Shown here piece by piece: positions 1 through 8,580 of a stretch of 64,000 nucleotides of DNA. The DNA lies in NCBI GenBank assembly GCA_963700775.1, contig CAVOYU010000006.1, positions 186,001-250,000 of the forward strand, read 5' to 3'. This stretch comes from Thermohalobaculum sp963700775 (GTDB lineage: Bacteria; Pseudomonadota; Alphaproteobacteria; Rhodobacterales; Rhodobacteraceae). A model generated the notes under the pieces. It ran no database searches, had not been told where the DNA came from, and saw only the letters and a program-made list of their open reading frames with translations. The position numbers and the translations under genes were made by a program. How positions within the stretch are numbered: the first letter of the stretch is position 1; each line of letters opens with the position of its first letter.

Positions 1-1056
1 GATCCGGCCACGCCTGGCGCTGCCTTCATAGTTCCGCCGGATCACGGCGATGCCCCGATCGAGCACTTCCTGGCTTGTATCAACGATCAGCACCGGGATT
101 CCGGCATTGGCGAAATTCATGGCGATGCCGCCACCCATGGTCCCGGCACCGATGACCGCGACGTTGCCGATCTCGCGCCGGGGCGTGTCGCGCCCGACAT
201 CCGGCACCTTGTTGGCCTGACGCTCGGTGAAGAAAAAGTAACGTTGTGCCTTCGACTGGTCCGAGGCCATCAGCTCCGCGAACAGCTCACGCTCACGCCG
301 CATGCCGCCGTCGAAATCCATCTCGGTCGCCGCCTGGATCGCCGATATGCAGTGCTGCGGCGCCAGGAAGCCGCGCTTGACCCGCCCATAGTGCTCGCGG
401 GCGGCCTGGAACACCTCCGGCCTGCGCACCGCCTCGTCGATCAGCCGGTTCCGGTCGCGCACGCGCATCAGCGGCCGGCCCTGGGCGACCACGCGGGCCG
501 CGTATGCAATGGTCGCCGCGCGCAGGTCGCCCTCGACGATCTCGTCCAGGATGCCGCGCGCCTCGGCCTGATGGGCATCGATCGGCTCGCCAGTGCAGAT
601 CATCTCGATGGCCTTTTCCACCCCGATCAGGCGCGGCAGGCGCTGGGTCCCGCCGGCGCCCGGCAGGATTCCAAGCTTGACCTCGGGCAGCCCCACTCGG
701 GCTTGCGCGACCCCGATTCGGTAATGGCAGGCAAGCGCGGTCTCGAGGCCGCCGCCGAGCGCCGTGCCGTGGATCCCGGCGACCACCGGCTTCGGGCTGC
801 CCTCGATCACCTCGTGGACCTCACGCAGGCCCGGCGGGACCGGCGGCTTGCCGAACTCCGAGATGTCGGCCCCGGCAAAAAAGGTGCGCCCGGCGCAGAC
901 CAGCGCGATCGCCTCCGCTCCGGGATCGGCGATCGCCCTTTCGATGCCCTCCTTCAGCCCCGCCCGCACCGCGCTTCCAAGCGCGTTAACCGGCGGGCTG
1001 TCGACGGTCAGAACCGCGACACGTCCCTCGATCGCATAGCGCACAATCTCGCTCAT
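1..1056 (-). CDS. Enoyl-CoA hydratase / 3-hydroxyacyl-CoA dehydrogenase, FadJ/FadB-like (C-terminus outside window)
   Basis: This is the first 352 codons of a two-domain beta-oxidation enzyme; the rest lies left of base 1. Residues 1 to about 190 form a crotonase domain: it shows GADISEF (oxyanion-hole loop), GGGLETALAC with the expected catalytic-type Glu at residue 105, and LPEVKLGILPGAGG. Near residue 300 a Rossmann fold begins (VIGAGTMGGGIA), the NAD-binding site of 3-hydroxyacyl-CoA dehydrogenases. By family it hydrates 2-enoyl-CoA and oxidises the resulting 3-hydroxyacyl-CoA in the cytoplasm. The ATG at 1056 is preceded by a GGGGGAAA ribosome-binding site. A TGGTATACCA palindrome lies about 100 bases upstream, so the gene may share a regulator with the TRAP transporter at 15,541. 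Confidence 0.9.
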   Translation of the reverse strand, partial: MSEIVRYAIEGRVAVLTVDSPPVNALGSAVRAGLKEGIERAIADPGAEAIALVCAGRTFFAGADISEFGKPPVPPGLREVHEVIEGSPKPVVAGIHGTALGGGLETALACHYRIGVAQARVGLPEVKLGILPGAGGTQRLPRLIGVEKAIEMICTGEPIDAHQAEARGILDEIVEGDLRAATIAYAARVVAQGRPLMRVRDRNRLIDEAVRRPEVFQAAREHYGRVKRGFLAPQHCISAIQAATEMDFDGGMRRERELFAELMASDQSKAQRYFFFTERQANKVPDVGRDTPRREIGNVAVIGAGTMGGGIAMNFANAGIPVLIVDTSQEVLDRGIAVIRRNYEGSARRGRI

Positions 1057-1154
1057 GGCAGTTTCCCCCTTGCATTATTGGGCGCAGACCCGGCGCCGTT
1101 CACGAAAACGTTACCTTGCTACTTTTACGGCACGGACCGCCCAGCGCAAGCCGC

Positions 1155-1164
1155 TGGTATACCA
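1155..1164. promoter_or_regulatory. Palindromic operator TGGTATACCA (copy 1)
   Basis: A perfect 10-base palindrome in the 162-base gap upstream of the hydratase/dehydrogenase gene, centred about 103 bases before its ATG. The same 13 bases (GCTGGTATACCAC) recur before the TRAP transporter at 15,445. The half-site spacing resembles operators of GntR/FCD-family regulators (TNGT-N3-ACNA). The regulator itself is not in the window. Confidence 0.5.
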
Positions 1165-1218
1165 CACGCCGGAATCTGCGGTCGCCCCATGATGATGAAC
1201 GCCGAAGGGCCGCGACGG

Positions 1219-2094
1219 TCAGTGTTCCCCGGCGATCAGCCGTATCAGAGCCGGGAAGTAGTTGCGGGCCTGCCCGGCCGCACTGGAACGGGCGAGGGTC
1301 TCGCTCACCAGCCGGGCGCCGCGCGCATCGACGCCCACATCCTCCGCCAGCGCGACGGCATAGCTCACATCCTTTATCGCATAGTCGGTCGGGAAGGCGG
1401 ATTCCGGAAAATTCCGCGGGAGCATGGACTTCACCCCGTGGTTCCGGAGCGCGAAGCTGTCGGCCGAACCGTTGCCGAGAGCGGTCAGCAGCAGGGCTTC
1501 GTCCACGCCCGCGCGCCCGGCGATGGCCATGGCCTCGGCAAGCGCCGCCACGGTCTGGAACAGCACCATGTTGTTCATCAGCTTCACCACCTGGCCAGAG
1601 CCGACCGGCCCACAATGCAGCACGTCGCCGCCCATGCAACGGAGCAACGGTTCAATCACCGCGAAGACTTCGGTGCCGGCGCCGACCGAGATCGCGAGCG
1701 TCCCGTCAATGGCGGCCTGCCGGGTGCGGGCGACCGGCGCGTCGGCAAAGTCGGCGCCGCAAGCGGCCAGCTCTGCGCAGAGAGTGCGAACCAACGCAAC
1801 CGGCGAGGTCGACATGTCCACGACCGTCAGCCCCGCTCGGGCGCGAGGCAGCAGATGCCGGCGCACCACGTCCTCGACTTCCGGTCCGCCCGGCAGCGAC
1901 AGAAATACCACGTCCGCCGCGGCGGCGATCTCGTCCATTTCCGCAGCAACGACGCCCGCCGGCTTCAGGCGCTCCAGCGGTTCGGACCGCAGATCCGCCG
2001 CAAGCACTAGGCGCCCGGATCTGACTGCCAGATTCCGGCACATCGGCTCGCCCATCACGCCGAGGCCAATGAAACCGACCGGTGCGCCCGTCAT
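1219..2094 (-). CDS. NAD(P)-dependent beta-hydroxyacid dehydrogenase (3-hydroxyisobutyrate dehydrogenase family)
   Basis: 291 residues, normal for the family. The N-terminus is a Rossmann domain with GFIGLGVMGEPM, followed by FADAPVARTRQA (the substrate-binding DAPV segment, here without the usual second SGG) and GSGQVVKLMNNM, which holds the catalytic Lys. Members oxidise short beta-hydroxyacids such as 3-hydroxyisobutyrate or tartronate semialdehyde in the cytoplasm; the substrate cannot be told from sequence. The start ATG overlaps the stop of the upstream MaoC gene (ATGA), so the two are translationally coupled and probably act in one pathway. Confidence 0.85.
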   Translation of the reverse strand: MTGAPVGFIGLGVMGEPMCRNLAVRSGRLVLAADLRSEPLERLKPAGVVAAEMDEIAAAADVVFLSLPGGPEVEDVVRRHLLPRARAGLTVVDMSTSPVALVRTLCAELAACGADFADAPVARTRQAAIDGTLAISVGAGTEVFAVIEPLLRCMGGDVLHCGPVGSGQVVKLMNNMVLFQTVAALAEAMAIAGRAGVDEALLLTALGNGSADSFALRNHGVKSMLPRNFPESAFPTDYAIKDVSYAVALAEDVGVDARGARLVSETLARSSAAGQARNYFPALIRLIAGEH

Positions 2095-2588
2095 GGCGCT
2101 GCCCTCCCGGCGTCGCGCCTTCGCAGCAGGTACTTCTGCTCGCCCTCCATGACCAGCGCGCCGCCCTGGTTGTGCACCGTCGCCCGGCACACCATCACCC
2201 CGGTGCTGCGCTGCGGCTTCAGTTTCGCGATCTCGATCGCCGGGTAGAGCGTGTCGCCGCAATAGACCGGCTTCAGGAACCGCGAGGATTGTTCGATGAA
2301 GCCGATCAGCGACGGCCCCATCATCTGCGGCAGCACGCCGGCGCCGATGCAGACCTGGATCAACACCTGGAAGCCATGGGCCAACAGGTCGCGGTGGCCA
2401 TGGGCCTGGCAATAATGGCGATCATAGTGAATCGGATGATTGTCGCCTGACGCCGCCTGAAAGGCCGCGAACACCCCTTCGGTCATGGTGCGCGACGGAA
2501 GATAGAATCGCTCGCCAGTCCGGAAGTCCTCGAAATATCGCGGCTCGCAGAACCGGAGCGCGAGCGGATCGATGGTGTCGGCGGTCAT
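2091..2588 (-). CDS. MaoC-family (R)-specific enoyl-CoA hydratase-like protein
   Basis: 165 residues with a single hot-dog fold. The active-site segment reads ASGDNHPIHYD; the classical hydratase motif is D-x-N-P-x-H, so here Asn comes one place early, although Asp and His are kept. By family it hydrates a 2-enoyl-CoA or a mesaconyl-type CoA ester. The ATG at 2588 is chosen because GGGGGAGA precedes it by a good distance. It is the first gene of a two-gene unit with the downstream beta-hydroxyacid dehydrogenase and is divergent from the HisA-like gene at 2809. Confidence 0.85.
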   Translation of the reverse strand: MTADTIDPLALRFCEPRYFEDFRTGERFYLPSRTMTEGVFAAFQAASGDNHPIHYDRHYCQAHGHRDLLAHGFQVLIQVCIGAGVLPQMMGPSLIGFIEQSSRFLKPVYCGDTLYPAIEIAKLKPQRSTGVMVCRATVHNQGGALVMEGEQKYLLRRRDAGRAAP

Positions 2589-2808
2589 GGCATCTCCCCC
2601 GGACGCGGATTTTCGTGTTCTTTCCGGACGCAAGTGTCGGCCGGTCGCGATGGATTCTGCAATAGTCGCGAACGGGACAGGTGGGAGTTGATTCCGTCGC
2701 GCATATGGCCGACCATCATCTGGTCGCACCGGACCGGAGGAAGCCCGTCGGGGAGCGCCTTTCCCTCCAGGAAGACGGGCCGCCGGCCGGACTCGCGGAG
2801 GAAACGCC

Positions 2809-3552
2809 ATGATCATCTACCCCTACCTCGCGCTGCGCAACGGGCGCTGCGTGAACCTCATCCGAGGCCGGATCGACGAGCCGGTCGAGTACGACGTGGA
2901 CCCGGTCGAGACCGCGCTCGGGTTCGCGCGGTCCGGGGCCGAATGGCTGCATGTGGTCGACCTCGACGCGGTCGCGGGAACCGGCAGCAACGAGGAATTG
3001 ATCCGCCGGATCATCCGCCATGCGGGTGCTCCAGTCCAGGTTGCAGGCGGCATCCGCTCCATGGAGCGCGTGCGCGAGTGGGCGGATGCCGGCGCTGGAC
3101 GAATCGTCTTTGGTACCGCAGCGGCACGGGCGCCCAGATTGGTGAAGGAGGCCGCTTTCGCCTTCCCGGACCAGATCGTGGTCTCGGTTGATGTCTGGCA
3201 GGGCTTCGTCACCATTGAGGGTTGGCGCGAGCAGACGGCCTTTACTGCGGTCGACTTCGTGCACCTGTTCGACGGCGTCCCGTTGTCCCAGTTCGTGGTG
3301 ACCGACATCGACCGTGATCTGGAAATGCCGGAATCGAGCTTCGCCCTGGTGACCAAGGTCGCTTCCGAGACCGACACGCCGGTGATCGCCAGCGGCCTGG
3401 CCCGCTCGCTCAACGACATCTCGGAGCTGAAATACCTCTACAACATCTCCGGGGCCATTGTCGGGCGCGCGCTCTATCAGGGCGACTTCACCCTCGAGGA
3501 GGCGATCGATCTGGCGAAGCCCTCTCCGGAGAGGATAGCCGAGTTCGTCTGA
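2809..3552 (+). CDS. HisA-like (beta/alpha)8 barrel protein lacking the first catalytic Asp
   Basis: 247 residues that align along the whole length with HisA, the ProFAR isomerase of histidine synthesis. Phosphate-binding loops VAGGIRSM and VIASGLARSL and the end GAIVGRALYQG are kept, as are the second general acid/base Asp (residue 128) and Thr165 in TDIDRD. The first catalytic Asp (Asp8 in Thermotoga HisA) is Ala8 here, in PYLALRNG instead of PAIDLxxG. The neighbours are CoA-ester genes and a VOC protein four bases downstream, not his genes. It is probably a paralogue with another or no isomerase role; the real hisA should be elsewhere. The ATG follows GGAGGAAACGCC. Confidence 0.8.
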   Translation: MIIYPYLALRNGRCVNLIRGRIDEPVEYDVDPVETALGFARSGAEWLHVVDLDAVAGTGSNEELIRRIIRHAGAPVQVAGGIRSMERVREWADAGAGRIVFGTAAARAPRLVKEAAFAFPDQIVVSVDVWQGFVTIEGWREQTAFTAVDFVHLFDGVPLSQFVVTDIDRDLEMPESSFALVTKVASETDTPVIASGLARSLNDISELKYLYNISGAIVGRALYQGDFTLEEAIDLAKPSPERIAEFV

Positions 3553-3556
3553 GGAA

Positions 3557-3940
3557 ATGGCCACGATCGGTGGCGTATGTCTGGGCTCGAACGACCTCGC
3601 ACGCTCAGAGGCGTTCTATGGCGCGGTACTGGCGGTCCTGGGGATGGCCTGTGGCGAGCGCTCCGATCAGGCGCTCGGCTATCACGCGCCGGGCGACGGA
3701 CCGTGGCTCTGGATCCTGACACCGTACAATGGCCGGGCGGCCGTGCCGGGAAACGGCTCGCAGGTCGGGTTCCGGGCGCTGGATCGCGAAACGGTCGATG
3801 CCTTTCATGCCGCCGCATTGGCTCATGGCGGCACCGACGAGGGGGCGCCGGGGCCGCGGAACTATGCGCCCGGATACTACGGCGCCTATTGCCGCGATCC
3901 GGACGGAAACAAGCTGCATGTGGCCTTCATTCCGGGTTGA
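3557..3940 (+). CDS. VOC (glyoxalase/dioxygenase fold) family protein
   Basis: 127 residues, one vicinal-oxygen-chelate domain. The start (GGVCLGSNDLARSEAFYGAVL) and the end (YCRDPDGNKLHVAFIPG) are typical of small glyoxalase-like proteins that sit beside catabolic genes. The C-terminal segment usually holds a metal-ligand Glu; here it has Asn-Lys-Leu-His, so metal binding is uncertain. It starts four bases after the HisA-like gene with GAGG just upstream, so the two are probably co-transcribed. The substrate is unknown. Confidence 0.75.
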   Translation: MATIGGVCLGSNDLARSEAFYGAVLAVLGMACGERSDQALGYHAPGDGPWLWILTPYNGRAAVPGNGSQVGFRALDRETVDAFHAAALAHGGTDEGAPGPRNYAPGYYGAYCRDPDGNKLHVAFIPG

Positions 3941-3964
3941 GCCGGAATTCGCTCCGGGTCCGGG

Positions 3965-5074
3965 TCAGGCGATGCCGAATTCCTTCAGCACGGCCTCGGT
4001 ATGCTCCCCAGGGCGGGGCGCGGCCGCAACCTGTCCTGGCAGGCCTGGCGTGCGCGGCACCGGCAGGCAGGCGTCGGGTGCCAGCGCAGTCTCTGGCGCC
4101 GCGCCCGTGGCGGCAATCTGCGGATCCGCCAGCCAGTCCCCGAACCCGTTGATCCGGCTGGCAAGCAGCCCGGCGCGGGTCAGTCGGGTCTCCCATTCGG
4201 CCGTCGTCGCCTGCACCAGCTCATCTCCGATGATCTCCTGCAATTCCGCCAGGTTCGCCCGCCGGCTGCCGAAACTGTCGAAGCGGGGATCGTCACCCAG
4301 TTCCGGAAGCCCGATCTCGGCCGCCAGTGCCCGGAACTGCGCCTCGCGCACCAGGGTCACGGCGATCCAGCCATCCGCCGTCCGGTAGCTGCCGGCGGGC
4401 GGGTTGATCGCTTCGGGCGAGCGCCCGATAAAGGCCGCCTCGATCACCTTGGGCCCCAGCACTGCCGCCGCCGACTGCAACAGCGACACATCGATCTGCC
4501 GTCCTCGCTCACCACCCGGCCAGAGCGCCATCGATGCTGCCTGGAAGGCATAGAGCCCGGTCACCGCGTCGATGATGGTGGTGTCTACCTTGTGCGGAAT
4601 GCCGTCTCGGCCGCGGTTGATCGACATCCAGCCCGAGAAGGCCTGCGCCACCGTGTCGGTCATCGGCTCGGCGGCCCGCGGGCCGGCAAGCCCGTAGCCG
4701 GTGATCGAGAGATAGACGATCTCTGGGTTCCGCATGCGGACGGCCTCGAAGCCGAGACCGAGCTTCGCGGTTACGCCTGGCCGGCCGCTTTCGATCATCA
4801 GGTCCGCCCGCTCCGCCAGAGCCAGGGCACGGGCGAGGTCGCGCGGGTCCTTGAGATCGAGGACCAGGCTTTCCTTTCCCAGGTTGTAATAGTGTGCGCT
4901 CGCCGAACTGCCGCCGGGTCCGGCGCCGAGCGCCCGCATCCAGTCGCCGGCTGGCGGCTCGACCTTCAGCACCCGTGCGCCCTGCTCGGCCAGCAGCCGC
5001 CCGCAATAGGGACCGGCGATGCCCTGCGAGAGGTCGAGCACCAGTGTCCCATCCAACGGCGGGTGGGTTATCAT
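3965..5074 (-). CDS. CaiB/BaiF (class III) CoA-transferase
   Basis: 369 residues. Features of the family are LDLSQGIAGPYCGRLLAEQGA at the N-terminus, VLKVEPPAGD, NLGKESLVLDL, and the catalytic Asp at residue 169 (IIDAVTGLYAF), which forms the acyl-anhydride. It moves CoA between carboxylic acids in the cytoplasm. It is shorter than the two other CaiB proteins here (400 and 401 residues). It stands alone on the minus strand, convergent with the HisA-like/VOC pair and divergent from the membrane protein at 5155. Substrates cannot be read from sequence. Confidence 0.9.
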   Translation of the reverse strand: MITHPPLDGTLVLDLSQGIAGPYCGRLLAEQGARVLKVEPPAGDWMRALGAGPGGSSASAHYYNLGKESLVLDLKDPRDLARALALAERADLMIESGRPGVTAKLGLGFEAVRMRNPEIVYLSITGYGLAGPRAAEPMTDTVAQAFSGWMSINRGRDGIPHKVDTTIIDAVTGLYAFQAASMALWPGGERGRQIDVSLLQSAAAVLGPKVIEAAFIGRSPEAINPPAGSYRTADGWIAVTLVREAQFRALAAEIGLPELGDDPRFDSFGSRRANLAELQEIIGDELVQATTAEWETRLTRAGLLASRINGFGDWLADPQIAATGAAPETALAPDACLPVPRTPGLPGQVAAAPRPGEHTEAVLKEFGIA

Positions 5075-5154
5075 GTCGGTGATCCCTCTCGGTCTCCGGG
5101 CGCTGTGATCGACGCCCCCCGGTTGCTACGACGTTGTTAGGACCGGCAGCTCTC

Positions 5155-6589
5155 ATGGACAAGCGCGTGACGCAACCGGACATATACGGCGGGGTGGAGG
5201 CGCCGCTCGCCCGGCTGACTGCGGCGGCGATGATTGCCCTTGCCCTGTTCGAGCTCCTTCACCTGGTCGGCGGCTGCGGTTGGGCGAGTGCCGCCGGGCG
5301 CGCCGCGGCGCTGGCAGTGGTGCTGGTTATGACCCCGCGCTTCGAGCTGCGCGAATGGGTCCTGCTGGCCGCCGCCGCAGCGTTGACGGCCGGCCTCGTC
5401 GGCGCCGACGGCTCGTGGGACGGGCCACGCGTCGCGCTGGATCGTGGCGCCTACTTCGCATCCTTCATCCTGCTGATGACGCTGCTGCGTGAGGCCGCCG
5501 TGACCTCGCCCGCGGTCCTCGCGATGGGCCACTACCTGACCCGCCAGCCGCCGGGGCGACGCTTCGTGGCCACCTATGTGGGAGGGCATCTCTCGGGCGT
5601 GCTGCTGAATTTCGGCGCTATCAGCCTGCTGGCGCCCTTGGTCCAGCGCGGCGTTCGCGCCGAGCCGATCATGACTGACGAGGACGAGCGCCGCGCGCGA
5701 ATACGAGAGCAGCGCCAGCTATCGGCGCTGATCCGCGGCTTCGCCTGCGTCATCACCTGGGCGCCGACCACGCTGACCCAGGCGATCATCCTCCACTCGC
5801 TGCCGGCCCTCGACGTGGGGCGCGTGATGACTCTTCGGCCTCGCGCTGTCCGTTTTGTTCCTCGCCGTCGGCTGGGCCGAGGACCGGCTGCGCTGGGGCA
5901 AACCGCGCCGGCGGGTGCCGGGCATGGCACTGATGCCCTTCCCGAAAAAAGCGGCGCGCAATCTCGGCGTCGTCGCCCTCTGCCTCGTCATCGGCACCTA
6001 CGGCCCCCGCGAGGCGCTCAGGATATCCACCGCCGAGGCGCTAATGCTGGTGTCACCCTTCATGCTGGCAGGTTGGGTCTATGCCCAGAATATCGGGCGG
6101 GGCGGGCGGACGGCCCTGGGAGGGCGTATTCGCGAGATTGCCACTGGGCCGCTGCCGCGGATGACCCATTCCGCCTACATGCTGGGCGTCGCGGGTTTCA
6201 TCGGTTCGGCGGCGGCGGAGCTGGCGCCGGTCGACGCCATCGCCGGGCACCTGTCCCACGAGCACATCCGGCCCTGGATATTCCTGACCGCGCTGCCGAT
6301 CATCGTCATGGTCGCCGGCAACATCGCGGTCGCGCCGGTGATGATGGTGGTGTTCCTGGCCGCGGTGATCTCGGCCCTGCCGGTGCTGCCGGCCGACCCG
6401 GATCTGATCGCGCTCTCGCTGGGGGCGGGATGGGCACTCAGCATGACCGCGGCACCGAACGCCACCGGGCCGATCCTGCTCGCCGGCGTCACTGGACTGC
6501 CGGCAACGACGCTGACCTGGCGCTGGAACGGGATCTACTCGCTGGCAGCACTGGCGGCGCTGGGGGCGGTGTTCTTCGTCATCGCATGA
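5155..6589 (+). CDS. Polytopic membrane protein, possibly ion-transporter-type permease; reading frame broken by one base
   Basis: Two overlapping frames together encode one protein of about 477 residues with roughly 10 to 12 hydrophobic spans. The first frame reads to about 5833; the second, open from 5831, continues to 6589. Removing one T from the TT at 5834-5835 joins them smoothly (GRVM-TLGLALSVLFLAVGW). Two similar hairpin-like segments, WAPTTLTQAII and MTAAPNATGPILLAG, are placed symmetrically, as in inverted-repeat carboxylate or ion transporters, but I do not recognise a named family. The ATG at 5155 is preferred over an upstream TTG at 5134. It lies between two CaiB genes, so a role in organic-acid transport is an inference only. 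Confidence 0.6.
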
Positions 6590-6617
6590 AGGTGCGCGCG
6601 CCACATGCCGGACAGCC

Positions 6618-7820
6618 TCAGCGCTTCCGTGGCTTCTGGTCCAGCGCCACGCCCGCCTCGATCAGTCCGGCGATCTCCGCCTCGGAATAGCCGGCCTCCG
6701 CCAGAACCGCGCGGGTGTCCTGGCCGAAGCGCGGAGGCCGCCGCCGTGCCGCCTGTGGCGGGGTGCGGCTCATCTTGATCGGGTTGCCCAGCGTCCGGAA
6801 TCCGTCGATCTCGACGGTCATCTCGCGGTGCAGCGTGTGCGGATGCGCGACCACCTCGTGGGTCTCGAGCACCGGCCCCGCCGGGGCCCCGGCGCGCATC
6901 AGCGCATCGGCCAGTTCCTCACCGTCCCATGTCGCCATCGCGGGTCCGAATTCGGCCCTGAGCGCGTGCTTGTTTTCGAGCCTGGCCCCGTTGTCGACGA
7001 AGCGTGGATCGTCGGCGAGCTCGGGCCGGCCGATCACCTCGCAGATCTTTCGGAACTGCACGTCGTTGCCCCCGGCGATGAAGACCCGGCAAGTCTTGGT
7101 CGGGAAGGCATCGTAGGGTGAGAGGTTCGAGTGCGTGTTCCCGGTGATCCGGGGGTGCTTACCCGAGAGGAAGAAGTTGGCCGCGTGCGGGAACAGCATC
7201 GACACCGCCGTGTCGTAGAGCGTCATGTCTAGATACTGGCCCAGTCCCGAGTTCGACCGTTCGTAGAGCGCCATGGCGATCCCCAGCGCCGCTGCCATGC
7301 CGGTGCCGATGTCGACCAGCGGGATGCCGATGCGGGTCGGCTCGCCGCCCTCCACCCCGTTGACGCTCATCATGCCGGCCTGCGCCTGCACGATCGCGTC
7401 ATAGCCCGGCAGCCCGCCATGCGGCCCATCCGAGCCGAAGCCCGAGACACGGCAATGGATCAAGCGGGGGAAGCGGTCCTTCAGCGCCGCTTGGTAGCCG
7501 AGGCCCCACTTCTCCATGCCGCCCGGCTTGAAGTTCTCGATCAGTACGTCGGCGTCGGCCAGCAAGCGCAGTAGCACCTCGCGCCCCTCCGGCTTGCCGA
7601 GGTCCAGCGCCACACCGCGCTTGTTGCGGTTCACTCCGAGGAAGTAGGACGCGGCGCCCGCCTCCTTGTCGAAGGGCGGACCCCAGGCGCGGGTGTCGTC
7701 GCCCTGCGGCGGCTCGACCTTGATCACGTCCGCGCCATGGTCGGCGAGCCACTGGGTGCCGAAGGGGCCACCCAGGATTCGCGTCAGATCGATCACCTTC
7801 ACGCCGTCGAGCGCGCCCAT
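6618..7820 (-). CDS. CaiB/BaiF (class III) CoA-transferase
   Basis: 400 residues. It shows IDLTRILGGPFGTQWLADHGA, VIKVEPPQGDDTR, NRNKRGVALDL and the catalytic Asp at residue 170 (PLVDIGTGMAAA). This sequence type is close to succinyl-CoA:dicarboxylate CoA-transferases such as those acting on glutarate or hydroxymethylglutarate, but that is family-level inference. The ATG at 7820 has GGAGGCATGC directly before it. The class I CoA-transferase-like pair lies 28 bases upstream on the same strand, so the three genes can form one unit. Confidence 0.9.
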   Translation of the reverse strand: MGALDGVKVIDLTRILGGPFGTQWLADHGADVIKVEPPQGDDTRAWGPPFDKEAGAASYFLGVNRNKRGVALDLGKPEGREVLLRLLADADVLIENFKPGGMEKWGLGYQAALKDRFPRLIHCRVSGFGSDGPHGGLPGYDAIVQAQAGMMSVNGVEGGEPTRIGIPLVDIGTGMAAALGIAMALYERSNSGLGQYLDMTLYDTAVSMLFPHAANFFLSGKHPRITGNTHSNLSPYDAFPTKTCRVFIAGGNDVQFRKICEVIGRPELADDPRFVDNGARLENKHALRAEFGPAMATWDGEELADALMRAGAPAGPVLETHEVVAHPHTLHREMTVEIDGFRTLGNPIKMSRTPPQAARRRPPRFGQDTRAVLAEAGYSEAEIAGLIEAGVALDQKPRKR

Positions 7821-7848
7821 GCATGCCTCCGTGGTGCCAGTCGAGAAG

Positions 7849-8580
7849 TCAGGCGGCGAAGCCCCAGACCCGCGCCGCGAACTCCGGATAGAACGTCGCG
7901 ACGCGGGGCGCAACCTCGGCCCGGAGGCGCGTGAGCCGATCCCGCGCCGGGGCAGGGGTCTCGGCAACCACCATCGCCCTGTCGAATGCGAAGCCGGTGG
8001 CGGCGGCGACCGTTTCGGGTGTCTCGCCGTCATGGACGCTTTCCAGCCGGAATCGGCCAGTCGCCGCGTCAAACGAGAACACCGCCTTGCCGGTAACCAG
8101 CGCGCTCGGCCCGCCGCGGCGCCAGACCTCCGGCGCGGAGGTGCCGGGGGCGGAGACGAAGTCGACCTTCTCCACCAGCGTCCGCGGGCTGTGCTCCTCG
8201 CGGAACAGGATCACGCGCGGCACCGCGAAATACATCAGCGCCGAGCCGAAGGAGCCTGGAAAGCGCTTCGTCGTGTTCGGATAGTCGCCAAGCCCGACGA
8301 GGTTGATGTTGGCCTGCCCGTCGATCTGCACGCCGCCGAGGAAGAAGGTGTCGATCCGCCCCTGTCCGGCGGCGTCGAACAGCTCCCGCGCGCCTTCCGT
8401 GAAGGGGTTGTGCCGGCGCGAGTGCAGGATCGAGACCTGCATCCGGTGCGTGGCCTCGGCCTTGGCCAGCAGCGCTGCCGCGCCGGGGATCGGCGAGGCC
8501 GCGCCCACCGCCACGTGCCGGTCGCCCCGCAGCATGTCGGCGAGGGTGACGATGAGCAGCTCCTCGGCAGTATGGCTCAC
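7849..8580 (-). CDS. Class I CoA-transferase-like protein, beta subunit
   Basis: 243 residues with the beta-subunit fold of heterodimeric CoA-transferases: GAASPIPGAAALLAKAE near the start, FFLGGVQIDGQANINLVGLG in the middle, and a segment DFVSAPGTS. In Gct- and Scot-type enzymes this subunit carries the catalytic Glu in an S-E-N-G motif within the first 60 residues; here that region reads VSILHSRRHNPF and no such Glu is visible. It may therefore be a CoA-ester hydrolase of the IpdAB kind. The start is a GTG whose GTGA overlaps the stop of the alpha subunit, so the subunits are made together. Confidence 0.8.
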   Translation of the reverse strand: MSHTAEELLIVTLADMLRGDRHVAVGAASPIPGAAALLAKAEATHRMQVSILHSRRHNPFTEGARELFDAAGQGRIDTFFLGGVQIDGQANINLVGLGDYPNTTKRFPGSFGSALMYFAVPRVILFREEHSPRTLVEKVDFVSAPGTSAPEVWRRGGPSALVTGKAVFSFDAATGRFRLESVHDGETPETVAAATGFAFDRAMVVAETPAPARDRLTRLRAEVAPRVATFYPEFAARVWGFAA

